Counted from the first letter of the stretch, positions 7,917-17,595 are shown. The stretch is 49,444 nt of DNA from an uncultured Prevotellaceae bacterium (GCA_900315105.1 OMXX01000040.1:1-49444); one strand, 5' to 3'. Notes: generated from the letters alone by a model not told the origin. Program-made: numbers and translations.

Positions 7917-8712
7917 TGCTTATGATAGTGCCATGATTGCCGTCAATGGCTGTGGCGAGGGTGATGATAACCCTTGAAACGCCTGCATCGACTGCTGCGA
8001 GGGCATTCTCTATCTTAGGCAGCATACCGCCAGAGATTGTTCCGTCAGCCTTGTAACGCTCAAAGTCAGCATGGTTGATGGTTGGGATTACGCTGTCATC
8101 ATCATCTGGATTGCTGAGTACACCTTTCTTCTCAAAAGAGTAGATGAGAGTTACCTCATAACCTTCAGCTGCAAGAGCCTTGGCTGTCTCAGAAGCCATT
8201 GTATCGGCATTGGTGTTGAGGATATTTCCCTTTCCATCGTGTGTGAGAGGGGCAATTACAGGTACAACGCCCTGCTGTATTAGGCTTGCGAGAGCCTTGC
8301 CATCAGCACGATCCACATCGCCAACAAAGCCGAAGTCAACCATCTTCTCCTCACCGTCAACCTCCATCTTCTTCAACGGACGCTTGTGTGAACGGATTAC
8401 ATCCATATCTGCGCCTGTGAGACCAATAGCATTTACACCATTAGCCTGAAGCTTGGCAACAAGGTTCTTGTTTACAAGTCCGCCATAAACCATTGTCACA
8501 ACCTCAAGCATCTGGGCATCGGTAACACGGCGACCGCCTACCATAACGCTCTCTATGCCGAGTGAGGCTGCTACCTTAGTGGCACGGCGACCACCTCCGT
8601 GTACGAGAATCTTTGCACCTTCAATCTTACTGAAGTTATCGAGGAGAGCATCAAGTTGAGCAGCATCCTCAACAACAGCACCTCCTACCTTTACTATAGT
8701 GATTTTCTTCAT
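7912..8712 (-). CDS. argB: Acetylglutamate kinase family (ArgB)
   Basis: 266 residues, full length for the amino acid kinase fold. Visible are the N-terminal phosphate-binding KVGGAVVED, the substrate loop VHGGGRRATK, the NAIGLTGADMDV segment and the C-terminal GTISGGMLPKIENALAAV nucleotide-binding motif. It phosphorylates the gamma-carboxylate of N-acylglutamate, the second step of arginine synthesis. In Bacteroides relatives the pathway runs on N-succinyl intermediates, so the natural substrate here may be N-succinylglutamate; that is inference from the phylum. It is the last gene of the topA-aroK-speA-argB string, 26 bases after speA. Its stop codon is embedded in a heptamer repeat. Confidence 0.92.
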   Translation of the reverse strand: MKKITIVKVGGAVVEDAAQLDALLDNFSKIEGAKILVHGGGRRATKVAASLGIESVMVGGRRVTDAQMLEVVTMVYGGLVNKNLVAKLQANGVNAIGLTGADMDVIRSHKRPLKKMEVDGEEKMVDFGFVGDVDRADGKALASLIQQGVVPVIAPLTHDGKGNILNTNADTMASETAKALAAEGYEVTLIYSFEKKGVLSNPDDDDSVIPTINHADFERYKADGTISGGMLPKIENALAAVDAGVSRVIITLATAIDGNHGTIISK

Positions 8713-8738
8713 TTTCTTTCTTTTTGCCCTGTGAAAAA

Positions 8739-10631
8739 CTATTCAAGATATGTATAGCCATAAAGGCCTGCACGATAGTTAGAGATAAATTCCTTACCCT
8801 CTTCGAGCGTGATCTTGCCTTCCTTGACTGACTTTGCCACCCAGATTTCAAGACGGCGTACAAGGTTCTTTGGTGAATACTGCACATATTCAAGTACATC
8901 GGCAACGGTCTCTCCGTCTATTGTCTTGTCTATGTGATAGCCATTATCATCAACAGAGATATGAACGGCATTGGTATCTCCGAAGAGATTGTGCATATTA
9001 CCGAGAATCTCCTGATATGCCCCGACGAGGAACACACCTATATAATAATGCTCACCTTGCTTTATCGGATGCAAAGGAATATAGCTTGTCTGCTGACCGC
9101 CATTTACATAGGTAGCCACCTTACCGTCAGAGTCGCAGGTTATGTCCTGAATCTGTGCTGAGCGTGTTGGCTGCTCGTCAAGGCGCTGTATAGGCATGAT
9201 AGGGAAGAGCTGGTCTATACCCCATGAGTCAGGCATACTCTGGAAGAGAGAGAAATTACAGAAATACTTGTCTGCCATCTGCTTGTCAAGACTGCGAAGC
9301 TCGTCTGGAACATGCTTCTGATGGTGTGCAAGTTCTGAAACCTCATGAGTGATAGCCCAGTAGAGTGACTCAATCTGCGCACGTGTCTTAAGGTCGATGA
9401 TACCGTGACGGAAGAGGTCAAGTGCCTCCTCGCGTATATCCTCGGCATCATGCCAGTCCTCGAGCATGGAACGGGTAGATAGTTTGTCCCATATCTCCGT
9501 GAGGTCGTGAACAAGCTGATGGTCATTCTCGTTAGGCTGGAAATCCTCTGGCATCTGTGGGGCACTCACGCTTTCAAGCACATCAAGAATAAGGACGGAA
9601 TGATGTGCGGCAAGAGATCGTCCGCCCTCGGATATAAGGGTAGGGTGAGGGATGTCATTCTTGTCGGCTGCATCAACGAAGGTATATACGCAGTCGTTCA
9701 CATACTCCTGAATAGAGTAGTTTACAGAAGACTCTGAATTACTTGAACGTGTACCGTCATAGTCAACGCCAAGTCCGCCACCGCAATCCACAAACTCAAT
9801 ACCGAAGCCCATCTGATGCAACTGCACGTAGTACTGGGCAGCCTCACGAAGAGCCGTTGAGATACGACGAATCTTGGTAATCTGCGAACCGATATGGAAA
9901 TGGATGAGCTTCAGACAGTCGCGAAGCCCCATCTTGTCAAGCATCTCAAGTGCGAGAAGAAGCTCTGAAGAGTTAAGACCGAACTTAGAGGCATCACCAC
10001 CGCTCTCCTGCCACTTTCCTGCACCTGAAGAAGCAAGTTTGATACGTATGCCGAGGTTCGGACGCACATTGAGCTTTGCTGCTGTCTCTGCGATGATGCG
10101 AAGCTCCGGCAGCTTCTCTATGACAAGGAACAGGCGCTTACCCATCTTCTGTGCAAGCAAAGCCATCTCGATGAAGTTCTGGTCCTTGTGGCCGTTACAG
10201 ATCACGATAGAGTCAGAATCCATGTGCTGTGCAAGAACGGCGTGAAGCTCAGGTTTTGAACCGGCTTCAAGTCCGATGTTGTACTTGGCACCATGCGAGA
10301 TAATCTCCTCAATGACAGGGCGCATCTGGTTCACCTTGATAGGGAACACGATATAGTGGTCACCCTTGAAGTTATACTCCTTGGTGGCCTTCTCGAAACA
10401 TGCTGCCGTTGACTGGATACGAGTATCGAGGATGTCAGGGAAACGCAGCAGCAGAGGTGCGGAAATATGGGCAGCAGCCAGTTCATCGACTACTTCCTTC
10501 AAATCCACCTGGACGTTATTCTTCTTTGGTGTGACATATACATGACCTTTTTCGTTCACACCGAAGAAGTTAACACCCCAACCTTTGATGTTGTAGATCT
10601 CCTTAGAGTCTTCTATCGTCCATTTCTTCAT
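8739..10631 (-). CDS. speA: Biosynthetic arginine decarboxylase
   Basis: A 630-residue, full-length SpeA-type fold III PLP enzyme. The PLP lysine lies in VFPIKVNQMRPV near residue 100; other motifs are GLEAGSKPELHAV, IHFHIGSQI, FVDCGGGLGVDYDG and ISEGGRSLAAHH. It converts arginine to agmatine, the first step of a polyamine route via N-carbamoylputrescine. The start ATG overlaps the aroK stop by 4 bases (ATGA), so translation is probably coupled. With argB directly downstream, the operon combines arginine formation and consumption. Confidence 0.95.
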   Translation of the reverse strand: MKKWTIEDSKEIYNIKGWGVNFFGVNEKGHVYVTPKKNNVQVDLKEVVDELAAAHISAPLLLRFPDILDTRIQSTAACFEKATKEYNFKGDHYIVFPIKVNQMRPVIEEIISHGAKYNIGLEAGSKPELHAVLAQHMDSDSIVICNGHKDQNFIEMALLAQKMGKRLFLVIEKLPELRIIAETAAKLNVRPNLGIRIKLASSGAGKWQESGGDASKFGLNSSELLLALEMLDKMGLRDCLKLIHFHIGSQITKIRRISTALREAAQYYVQLHQMGFGIEFVDCGGGLGVDYDGTRSSNSESSVNYSIQEYVNDCVYTFVDAADKNDIPHPTLISEGGRSLAAHHSVLILDVLESVSAPQMPEDFQPNENDHQLVHDLTEIWDKLSTRSMLEDWHDAEDIREEALDLFRHGIIDLKTRAQIESLYWAITHEVSELAHHQKHVPDELRSLDKQMADKYFCNFSLFQSMPDSWGIDQLFPIMPIQRLDEQPTRSAQIQDITCDSDGKVATYVNGGQQTSYIPLHPIKQGEHYYIGVFLVGAYQEILGNMHNLFGDTNAVHISVDDNGYHIDKTIDGETVADVLEYVQYSPKNLVRRLEIWVAKSVKEGKITLEEGKEFISNYRAGLYGYTYLE

Positions 10632-11158
10632 TTCTGTCCAATTAATTCTTTTGCTTTTTCAACAGAGATAGATATCTTTTCCGGACTCTCCATGAGGGTT
10701 ACATCCAGAATATGCTTAGCCTTCATATAGAACTGCTCACGATATGCAAGCTGCTCCTTTATAAAGGCGAGGAGTTCATCCTTTGTCTTGTTTACTATGA
10801 GAGGGCGCACCGACCTGCCCATCTGCAAGTGGGCGTAGAGCACTTCGGGGGTTGCCTTTAGATAGATTACATCGGAGTTTTCGTTCATGTAATCCATATT
10901 GTCAAAGAAACATGGAGTACCGCCACCGCAACTGATGACTACATCCTCGAACTCTGCCACTTCATGAAGCATGTTCCGCTCTATTATGCGGAAACCTTCC
11001 TCTCCACGCTCTTCGAAGATCTGTGATATCTTCTTGCGCATACGGCTCTCAATATACCAGTCGAGGTCATAGAATGGAAGTCCGAGATCCTTGGCAAGCT
11101 GCTTGCCGACGGTGGTCTTTCCCGCCCCCATATATCCGATAAGGATTATTCGCTTCAT
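10628..11158 (-). CDS. aroK: Shikimate kinase
   Basis: 176 residues. The P-loop is GYMGAGKTTVGKQLA at residues 7-21, the shikimate-binding Asp is in FYDLDWYIE, Arg in EERGEEGFRIIERN, and the CGGGTPCF loop follows. The lid carries MGRSVRPL. It phosphorylates shikimate at the 3-hydroxyl in the chorismate pathway. The start at 11158 is fixed by the P-loop position and by a 4-base ATGA overlap with the end of topA; the stop overlaps the speA start in the same way. Confidence 0.94.
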   Translation of the reverse strand: MKRIILIGYMGAGKTTVGKQLAKDLGLPFYDLDWYIESRMRKKISQIFEERGEEGFRIIERNMLHEVAEFEDVVISCGGGTPCFFDNMDYMNENSDVIYLKATPEVLYAHLQMGRSVRPLIVNKTKDELLAFIKEQLAYREQFYMKAKHILDVTLMESPEKISISVEKAKELIGQK

Positions 11159-13476
11159 TTCTTGGCTTTTACAGGAGTGTTTACTATTTCCATGCACTCT
11201 TCGTATGAAAGTTCGGCAGCACGCTCATGCATAGCCTTTGGCATACGGTAGTTCTTGCCCTTGTAGCAGATGTAAGGACCGTAGCGGCCGTTCATCACCT
11301 CAAGTTCTGCATCTTCCTCGAAACTCTTCACATGGCGCTGCTTCTCCTGATCACGACTCTTCTCGATAAGATCAATAGCCTCCTCGCGTGTAATGCTGAG
11401 AGGGTCAATGTCCTTAGGGATTGAAACGTACTTGCGGTTATGCTGTACGTATGGTCCGAAACGGCCAGCACCGATTATGATAGGCTCACCTTCGAAATCG
11501 TCGAGTGTGCGTGGCAGGCGGAAAAGCTCCAATGCCTCTTCGAGTGTGATGGTCTCAAGACTCTTGTCCTTTGGCAATTGTGCGAAGCGAGGCTTGTCCT
11601 TATCCTCTGCACTACCGATCTGCACAACAGGACCGAAACGGCCTATCTTTACAGATACAGGCTTATGGCTCTTTGGGTCTTCACCGAGGACACGCTCGCC
11701 TGCCTTATGCTCAGAACGTGAGTTGATGGTCTTCTCCACCTCTGGAGCGAATTTCTTATAGAAGTCCTTGAGCATTGTCGTCCAGTTCTCCTTACCCTCT
11801 GCAATATCATCGAATTTCTCCTCGACATTGGCTGTGAAGTTATAGTCCATTATGCCAGGGAAGTATTCCATGAGGAAATCATTTACTACGATTCCAATGT
11901 CAGTAGGGAGGAGCTTTCCCTTCTCAGAGCCAATCATCTCGCTCTTCTTTGAAGACTTGATATTGTTGCCCTTGAGTGTGTCGATTGTATATTCACGCTC
12001 TTCACCCTTTTTGTCACCCTTCTGAACATATTCACGCTGCTGAATGGTAGAGATAGTTGGAGCGTATGTTGATGGACGTCCGATACCGAGTTCCTCAAGC
12101 TTATGTACGAGCGATGCCTCAGTATAGCGGATAGGACCCATTGATGCGCGCTCAAGAGATGTTATCTGTATGCGCTCAAGGGTATCGCCCTCTTTCATTG
12201 AAGCTGGCATAGAACCAGTCTCTTCGCTGAGCTTTTCGTTGTCATCATCACCGTCCGACTCGCGATATACCTTGAGGAAACCGTCGAATACTACAACCTC
12301 GCCGGTTGCGATAAACTGCTCGTCGGTATCTGAAACGCTGATGTTCACGGTTGTCTTCTCAATCTGGGCGTCTGCCATCTGGGTAGCGGCTGTACGCTTC
12401 CAGATAAGTTCATACAGACGGCGCTCCTGAAGTGTACCCTCGATTGAGGTGTTAGCCATATATGTAGGGCGGATAGCCTCGTGAGCCTCCTGAGCTCCCT
12501 TGGTATGGGTGCTGTAGTTGCGTGGCTTGCTGTATTCCTCGCCGTACATGTTTACTACCGTTTCCTTCGATGTGCCGATACATAGCTGTGAGAGGTTCAC
12601 AGAGTCGGTACGCATATATGTGATATGACCGTTCTCATATAGATGCTGTGCCACCATCATTGTCTGCGATACGGTGAAACCGAGCTTTCTTGCAGCTTCC
12701 TGCTGAAGAGTAGAGGTTGTGAAAGGAGGTGCTGGTGTACGCTTGAGAGGCTTCTTGCTTATAGCGTCGATGGTGAACGTAGCCTTGCGACATTTCTCAA
12801 GGAATGCAACGGCATCCTCGTGTGTTGTGAAGCGCTTGTCGAGCTCTGCACGTATTTCGCTTGAATTGCCCGCAGCATCCTTTACGGCAAATACTGCGTT
12901 GATGCGGAAATAAGGCTCAGACTTGAATGCCTGTATCTCGCGCTCGCGTTCCACTATAAGACGTACAGCCACACTCTGCACACGACCTGCTGAGAGCGAT
13001 GGCTTCACCTTACGCCAAAGCACAGGAGAGAGGTTGAAACCTACCAGACGGTCCAATACGCGGCGTGCCTGCTGAGCGTTAGTAAGGTTCATATCCAACT
13101 GTCGAGGATGCTGAATAGCCTCAAGAATTGCATTCTTCGTAATCTCATGGAACACGATTCGGCTTGTCTTCTTCTCGTCAAGTCCGAGAACCTCGCAAAG
13201 GTGCCATGAGATAGCCTCTCCTTCGCGGTCCTCATCGGATGCCAGCCAAACCTTCTTTGCGTTCTTAGCATTAGCCTTAAGGTCATTGACCACGCGTTTC
13301 TTCTCGTCAGGTATTTCATATACCGGCATGAGGGTATCGAGATCAATGCTTATTTCTTTTTTCTTCAGATCGCGGATATGTCCATAGCTGGACATCACTT
13401 TATAGTCCTTGCCAAGGAATTTCTCAATGGTCTTAGCCTTAGCCGGGCTCTCCACAATTACCAAGTTTTCTTGCAT
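11155..13476 (-). CDS. topA: DNA topoisomerase I
   Basis: 773 residues. The Toprim domain opens the protein (LVIVESPAKAKTIEKFLG, then SDEDREGEAISWHL with the acidic triad). The type IA core follows, with the active-site Tyr in HITYMRTDSVNLS near residue 300. The C-terminal third carries glycine-rich topo C-terminal repeats (RFGPVVQIG, RFGPYVQHN, RYGPYICYKG) instead of Cys4 zinc fingers, as is usual in this phylum. It relaxes negative supercoils. The start at 13476 begins immediately before the Toprim motif; 14 codons further upstream are open but unlikely. It heads a four-gene operon with aroK, speA and argB. Confidence 0.95.
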   Translation of the reverse strand: MQENLVIVESPAKAKTIEKFLGKDYKVMSSYGHIRDLKKKEISIDLDTLMPVYEIPDEKKRVVNDLKANAKNAKKVWLASDEDREGEAISWHLCEVLGLDEKKTSRIVFHEITKNAILEAIQHPRQLDMNLTNAQQARRVLDRLVGFNLSPVLWRKVKPSLSAGRVQSVAVRLIVEREREIQAFKSEPYFRINAVFAVKDAAGNSSEIRAELDKRFTTHEDAVAFLEKCRKATFTIDAISKKPLKRTPAPPFTTSTLQQEAARKLGFTVSQTMMVAQHLYENGHITYMRTDSVNLSQLCIGTSKETVVNMYGEEYSKPRNYSTHTKGAQEAHEAIRPTYMANTSIEGTLQERRLYELIWKRTAATQMADAQIEKTTVNISVSDTDEQFIATGEVVVFDGFLKVYRESDGDDDNEKLSEETGSMPASMKEGDTLERIQITSLERASMGPIRYTEASLVHKLEELGIGRPSTYAPTISTIQQREYVQKGDKKGEEREYTIDTLKGNNIKSSKKSEMIGSEKGKLLPTDIGIVVNDFLMEYFPGIMDYNFTANVEEKFDDIAEGKENWTTMLKDFYKKFAPEVEKTINSRSEHKAGERVLGEDPKSHKPVSVKIGRFGPVVQIGSAEDKDKPRFAQLPKDKSLETITLEEALELFRLPRTLDDFEGEPIIIGAGRFGPYVQHNRKYVSIPKDIDPLSITREEAIDLIEKSRDQEKQRHVKSFEEDAELEVMNGRYGPYICYKGKNYRMPKAMHERAAELSYEECMEIVNTPVKAKK

Positions 13477-13505
13477 AATATTTCTATGTTTGTTCTTTTG
13501 AGGCG

Positions 13506-13513
13506 CAAAAGTA
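13506..13513 (-). promoter_or_regulatory. Possible -7 element for topA
   Basis: TACTTTTG on the minus strand matches TAnnTTTG and lies 29 bases before the topA start. No good TTTG is found at the expected distance. Confidence 0.4.
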
Positions 13514-13654
13514 AACAAAAAATTGCGTACACCTTATTATATAGCAATAATTTTAGATATTTTAACAAAAGAAAGGGTTTTAAGGTGAAAACTATTGGCA
13601 TTTCTTACGTTTTTAGCCTTTTTCTTAGTGAAATGACGAACCAAGTGCTTTCTT

Positions 13655-13727
13655 TTATCCGTGAATCTTTTTTTTGCGTATCTAACGCAAAGACACCAAG
13701 ACGCGGAGATTATTAACCTCCGCGTCT
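13655..13727. repeat. Left direct repeat flanking higBA
   Basis: The core at 13682-13727 is 44/46 identical to 14601-14646 in the same orientation, and similarity extends about 27 bases further left. It contains a perfect 8-bp hairpin, ACGCGGAG / CTCCGCGT, with a 9-base loop. A shorter relative with the CGCAGAGACGCAAAG theme occurs near 32163. The rest of 13514-13654 shows no gene. Confidence 0.7.
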
Positions 13728-13752
13728 CAGCGTTTAATCTCTTAATATATTA

Positions 13753-13808
13753 TCTCTAATCTCTAATCCCTAATCTCTAATCCCTAATCTCTAACCCCTA
13801 ACCTCTAA
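13753..13808. repeat. Eight-unit TCTCTAA heptamer array
   Basis: Units: TCTCTAA TCTCTAA TCCCTAA TCTCTAA TCCCTAA TCTCTAA CCCCTAA CCTCTAA. The CTAA end of each unit is invariant. It sits directly after the higA stop codon (minus strand). Confidence 0.8.
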
Positions 13809-13814
13809 CACATA

Positions 13815-14132
13815 TTACCACAACACAGAAGCAGCCATCTTGCGGATTGAAGCCACACGTTCGGCAAGTGTAGGGTTATTCTTTGCCTTCTGGTAGTTAT
13901 ACTTCATCTGCAACTGAAGTAGGGTAGTAGCAGGAATATCGAGGGCTGCCTCAAACATCATTGCTGTATCTGTGGTAACAGGGCGGCGTTCATTGAGAAT
14001 ATCATTAAGCACCTTATATGAAATGCCCATACTCTCAGCCAGAACCTTCTGCTTAATGCCGCGCTCCTCAATCTCGTCTTTTAGCACCTCTCCCGGATGT
14101 GTAGGCGTAAAGCCGTATATCATATTTGCCAT
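13815..14132 (-). CDS. higA: HigA-type antitoxin (XRE family)
   Basis: 105 residues with an XRE helix-turn-helix at about residues 15-70. The HigA/VapI signature is seen in FTPTHPGEVLKDEIEERGIK, LAESMGISYKVLNDILNERR and a C-terminal helix. It would bind and neutralise the toxin encoded directly upstream and repress their shared promoter. Toxin-first order is typical of higBA. Translation may begin at this ATG or three codons later. The gene follows the toxin stop by 8 bases. Confidence 0.88.
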   Translation of the reverse strand: MANMIYGFTPTHPGEVLKDEIEERGIKQKVLAESMGISYKVLNDILNERRPVTTDTAMMFEAALDIPATTLLQLQMKYNYQKAKNNPTLAERVASIRKMAASVLW

Positions 14133-14140
14133 AGATATGT

Positions 14141-14458
14141 TTATTTATAATGATTTGACAATTCTGTAAGTGTGCAAAGAGTGACAATCGGTTCTTTGCT
14201 GATAAGGTCAAGTTTAAACTCAAGCCTATACTGACCATTCACTCTCACGGAATAAGAGCCGTCCTTGTCACCACGAAGAGCCTCGAAGTGTAAGGAACGA
14301 AAACGGAACAAGTCTTCCATTACGGAAGTGGACTCCAACAAATCGACAGTCTTTCTGTATTTTGAGGCAATCTGTGGTTGGAACCTATGTTTCTTATCAG
14401 AACAATATCCTTTCTCATATAGCTCACGCAAATATTCCTTTTCGAATCTTATCTCCAT
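14141..14458 (-). CDS. higB: HigB-type toxin (RelE/ParE superfamily mRNA interferase)
   Basis: 105 residues from the ATG at 14458 (a GTG two codons upstream is the alternative). The segments DLFRFRSLHFEALRGDKDGS and YSVRVNGQYRLEFKL match the RelE/HigB fold core, including the basic residues that cleave mRNA on the ribosome. The toxin precedes higA on the minus strand. A TACTTTTG -7 element lies at 14483-14490 on the minus strand, 24 bases upstream. The pair is bracketed by two 46-base direct repeats. Confidence 0.85.
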   Translation of the reverse strand: MEIRFEKEYLRELYEKGYCSDKKHRFQPQIASKYRKTVDLLESTSVMEDLFRFRSLHFEALRGDKDGSYSVRVNGQYRLEFKLDLISKEPIVTLCTLTELSNHYK

Positions 14459-14574
14459 AAGCACACATTAATTTGTTCGGTGCAAAAGTAATAAATAATA
14501 TTGAGATAATCCACTAAAATCGTGGAATAAATTGTTTCGTTGTGTTTTTTTAACAATAGACATCCGCTTTTTTG

Positions 14575-14646
14575 TTATCCGCGGATTATCTTTTTTATTT
14601 CTAACGCAAAGACACAAAGACGCGGAGATTATTAACCTCTGCGTCT
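14575..14646. repeat. Right direct repeat flanking higBA
   Basis: This is the partner of 13655-13727. The core at 14601-14646 differs at two positions, and one of these weakens the 8-bp hairpin to seven pairs. It lies between the LRR gene stop (14732) and the higB promoter, so as a hairpin it could also end LRR transcription. Confidence 0.7.
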
Positions 14647-14731
14647 TGGATAAAAGTACAAATGGCTGGAATGAATTATCCACTCCGGCCATTTGTTATT
14701 TTAGTTTGAAAATACGTCAAATAGAAATGCG

Positions 14732-17521
14732 TTATTTTACTATAACCTTTTTACCATTAATAATATTCAGACCTTTCACTTGTTTGCTCATGCGTAGTCC
14801 AGAAATGGAGAAAATATTATCGTTATTCATTCGGGCATCGATGCTTTCAATGCCTGTTGTAACAGCAGGCAGGTCATCAATGATGGTGAAATTTTCCCAA
14901 TATTTTGCTGCCAGATATGTAGCTTTGCAACCTGCAGGAACATGGATTTCAATAAAAGAATCAACAAAGGTATTCTCTTCTATTTGCTGAGGTGTAGGAG
15001 AGTAATTCTTGATAGAAGTCAAATTTAAACAATCAGCAAAGGCATTATCATCAATTTTCTTTATGGTGCTTGGAATTGTAACTGATGTCACATCAGAACA
15101 ATTCAGAAAAGCACTTCTAGAAATTGATGTCACATCATAAGATATTCCATTATAAGTTATAGTGCTTGGAATCACAACATCGCCAGAGTATGGAGTTACA
15201 CCAGTTGTTAACTTTACTTCCTTGGTTTCCTTATTAAGATAATAGTTTTTATCTGCATTCGTAACTTTCACTATCAGATCATTAGCGATGTCGTCTATAA
15301 CATTAAAACTATTCCATTCGTGTGCCCAAAAATAAGCTTCACCACATCCTATAGGTACATGAAGTTCATTGTGAACGTCAAATACATTACCAGGCAATAC
15401 CTGTGGTGTAAAAGAATAATCATATACAGTTGCAAGATGAATACAATCAACAAATGTTTCACAGTCAATGAATTCTACATAACGAGGGATAGTAAGCGAT
15501 GTAATATCAGTAGATCCAATAAAGGCCTCTCTGCCAATGGAAGTGACATTATATGAAACCCCTTTGTAGATAACGCTGGTAGGAATCACTACATCACCAT
15601 AGAATTTCTGGGGACTTGCCGTCAATTTTGCCTGTTTTTTTTCAAGAATCAGATAATAGTTTATACCATTATCTTCAACCTTAATTACACCTTCATGTTC
15701 TATATCGTCAACAATTTGATACCTATACCAAGGTAAATCTTTATTCCAAGATTTATCGTTCTTATATTCCTTAAGATAACCAACAGGAACATGGATTACA
15801 TTATTTCCCATGAGAGATATTGCTTCATATTCAATCTTTTGAGGCTTTTTGGATAAAATATAAATATCTGCTTTAGAATCCTCCTCGGGTAAATAAAATG
15901 CTAAAGCCTCATAGCCTATCTTTGTTACTGTTGCTGGAATTGTAATAGAAGTAATAACATTATTCCAGAACGCTTTATCAGCAATAGAAGTTACTGTATA
16001 GCTTATCCCTTTATGTGTCACAGAAGCAGGGATTTCAACTTTTCCTGAATATTTCTTGCTTCCAATTATCACTTCTGCCTCTTTTGTTACGGTGTAAAGA
16101 TAATAGCGAAGTCCGTCTATTTCTTCCTTCAAAATATCAGAAGCCTGATCTTCAACAATCTTAAAAAGATTCCAACAATATACTTTATCATCTTGATAGT
16201 ATTTTTGATATCCAACAGGAACATGCACTGTAATATTCTCTAAAGAAGAATCAAAACAATTAATTGATAATGAAGTTGGCTTCTTTATCATACTAATAAT
16301 TGTTTTTAGATTCTTACATCCACAAAACAGCCCATCTTCAAAATTTGTCACAGATTCAGGGAAAGACACAGAAGTCAATTGATCACATCCATAGAAACTT
16401 CTTTCACTAATAGAAGTAACCTTATATGTTTCTCCTTTATAATCCACAGTTGCAGGAATTACTAATTCTCCTTGATATTTATCTTCACCATCAGTCACTT
16501 CGGCTTGCTTTGTCTTGGTGTTAAGTATTAAATTTACACCATTTGCAATCATTGGTACAAATGGAGTTTCCAAATCATCAATAATAGTATAATTCTCCCA
16601 AAAATATGCTCTTTGGTATGCAGCCTTGAAACCAACTGGTACGTGAAGTTCACCAAAAGTACTAGAATTAGTATTATAATATTCTATAATCTGAGGCTTT
16701 GGAGAATAATTATTCACCTTAATATAATAAGTCCAATCCAAAACGGATTTTCCCATTTTACGTACAGAAGCAGGGATAGCAAAGTTCTCCAAATTGTTAC
16801 ATTCATAGAAAGCCTGATCTCTTATTTCTGTTAACGATTCTGGAAGACTAACTTTTTTTAGTGAAGAACAACCCTGAAAAATTGCAGATGGTAGAATTGT
16901 TACCTTCTCTGGAATAACTATAGATTCAAGAGAACTACAAAATCTGAAAAGATGATCGCCTAACTGTTCTACAGAGTTTGGAATTATTAAAGACTTAAGA
17001 GCGCGACAATTTTCAAAAGCTTCATCATCAATATCAATTACGGATTCTGGAATATTAATGTCTTTTAGTTTAACACAATCCAAAAATGTTCTGAATTCAA
17101 TAGATGTTATAGCATTGGAAAGAGAGACAGAAACCAGATTTTCACAGCCCTCAAATGCATTTTCCCCAACAGATGTTACCGAATTAGGAATAACTATAGA
17201 TGTCAAACTTATACAATGATTAAATGCACTAGATCCAATTTTTGTAACAGAGTTAGGAATAGTAACGGATGTTACATTAGCACAATAATCGAATGCGCTA
17301 TTAGCAATCCCCTTTACATCATATCGTACTCCATCCTTTGTTACTGTTTTTGGAATCACAATATCACCGCTATATCTAATATCTCCATTATTAACTACAG
17401 CTGTTTTTGTTTCTTTGTCCAACTCATAACTAATACCGTCAATAATAGTCTGAGCATACGATGTTACACTAATGACTGATAGTAAAATCAGTAATAGTAA
17501 TCTTTCTTTTTTTGTTTTCAT
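14732..17521 (-). CDS. BspA-type leucine-rich repeat surface protein
   Basis: 929 residues with a signal peptide (MKTKKERLLLLILLSVISVT, cleavage after SYA-Q). The body is made of LRR_5 (TpLRR-like) units such as TSVTIPNSVTKIGSSAFNHC, grouped into five modules. Each module begins with a Y-L-x-x-x-T-K-x-A-E-V type beta segment, at about residues 30, 320, 470, 610 and 750, and several close with a HVP-G-Y/F-W segment. The last 40 residues (SISGLRMSKQVKGLN, then NGKKVIVK) resemble the C-terminal tails of exported Bacteroidota surface proteins. BspA-like proteins bind host or bacterial surfaces; the ligand here is unknown. A good promoter lies upstream. Confidence 0.85.
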   Translation of the reverse strand: MKTKKERLLLLILLSVISVTSYAQTIIDGISYELDKETKTAVVNNGDIRYSGDIVIPKTVTKDGVRYDVKGIANSAFDYCANVTSVTIPNSVTKIGSSAFNHCISLTSIVIPNSVTSVGENAFEGCENLVSVSLSNAITSIEFRTFLDCVKLKDINIPESVIDIDDEAFENCRALKSLIIPNSVEQLGDHLFRFCSSLESIVIPEKVTILPSAIFQGCSSLKKVSLPESLTEIRDQAFYECNNLENFAIPASVRKMGKSVLDWTYYIKVNNYSPKPQIIEYYNTNSSTFGELHVPVGFKAAYQRAYFWENYTIIDDLETPFVPMIANGVNLILNTKTKQAEVTDGEDKYQGELVIPATVDYKGETYKVTSISERSFYGCDQLTSVSFPESVTNFEDGLFCGCKNLKTIISMIKKPTSLSINCFDSSLENITVHVPVGYQKYYQDDKVYCWNLFKIVEDQASDILKEEIDGLRYYLYTVTKEAEVIIGSKKYSGKVEIPASVTHKGISYTVTSIADKAFWNNVITSITIPATVTKIGYEALAFYLPEEDSKADIYILSKKPQKIEYEAISLMGNNVIHVPVGYLKEYKNDKSWNKDLPWYRYQIVDDIEHEGVIKVEDNGINYYLILEKKQAKLTASPQKFYGDVVIPTSVIYKGVSYNVTSIGREAFIGSTDITSLTIPRYVEFIDCETFVDCIHLATVYDYSFTPQVLPGNVFDVHNELHVPIGCGEAYFWAHEWNSFNVIDDIANDLIVKVTNADKNYYLNKETKEVKLTTGVTPYSGDVVIPSTITYNGISYDVTSISRSAFLNCSDVTSVTIPSTIKKIDDNAFADCLNLTSIKNYSPTPQQIEENTFVDSFIEIHVPAGCKATYLAAKYWENFTIIDDLPAVTTGIESIDARMNNDNIFSISGLRMSKQVKGLNIINGKKVIVK

Positions 17522-17564
17522 TATGATATAATTTAAATTTAGATTGTCATTATTTTCACAATTG

Positions 17565-17595
17565 CAAAATTAATATAATATCCTGAGATTACAAA
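17565..17595 (-). promoter_or_regulatory. Promoter of the first LRR gene
   Basis: On the minus strand TTTG (17592-17595) is followed after 19 bases by TAATTTTG (17565-17572), a good match to the Bacteroidota -33/-7 consensus. The leader would be about 35-40 bases. Confidence 0.65.
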
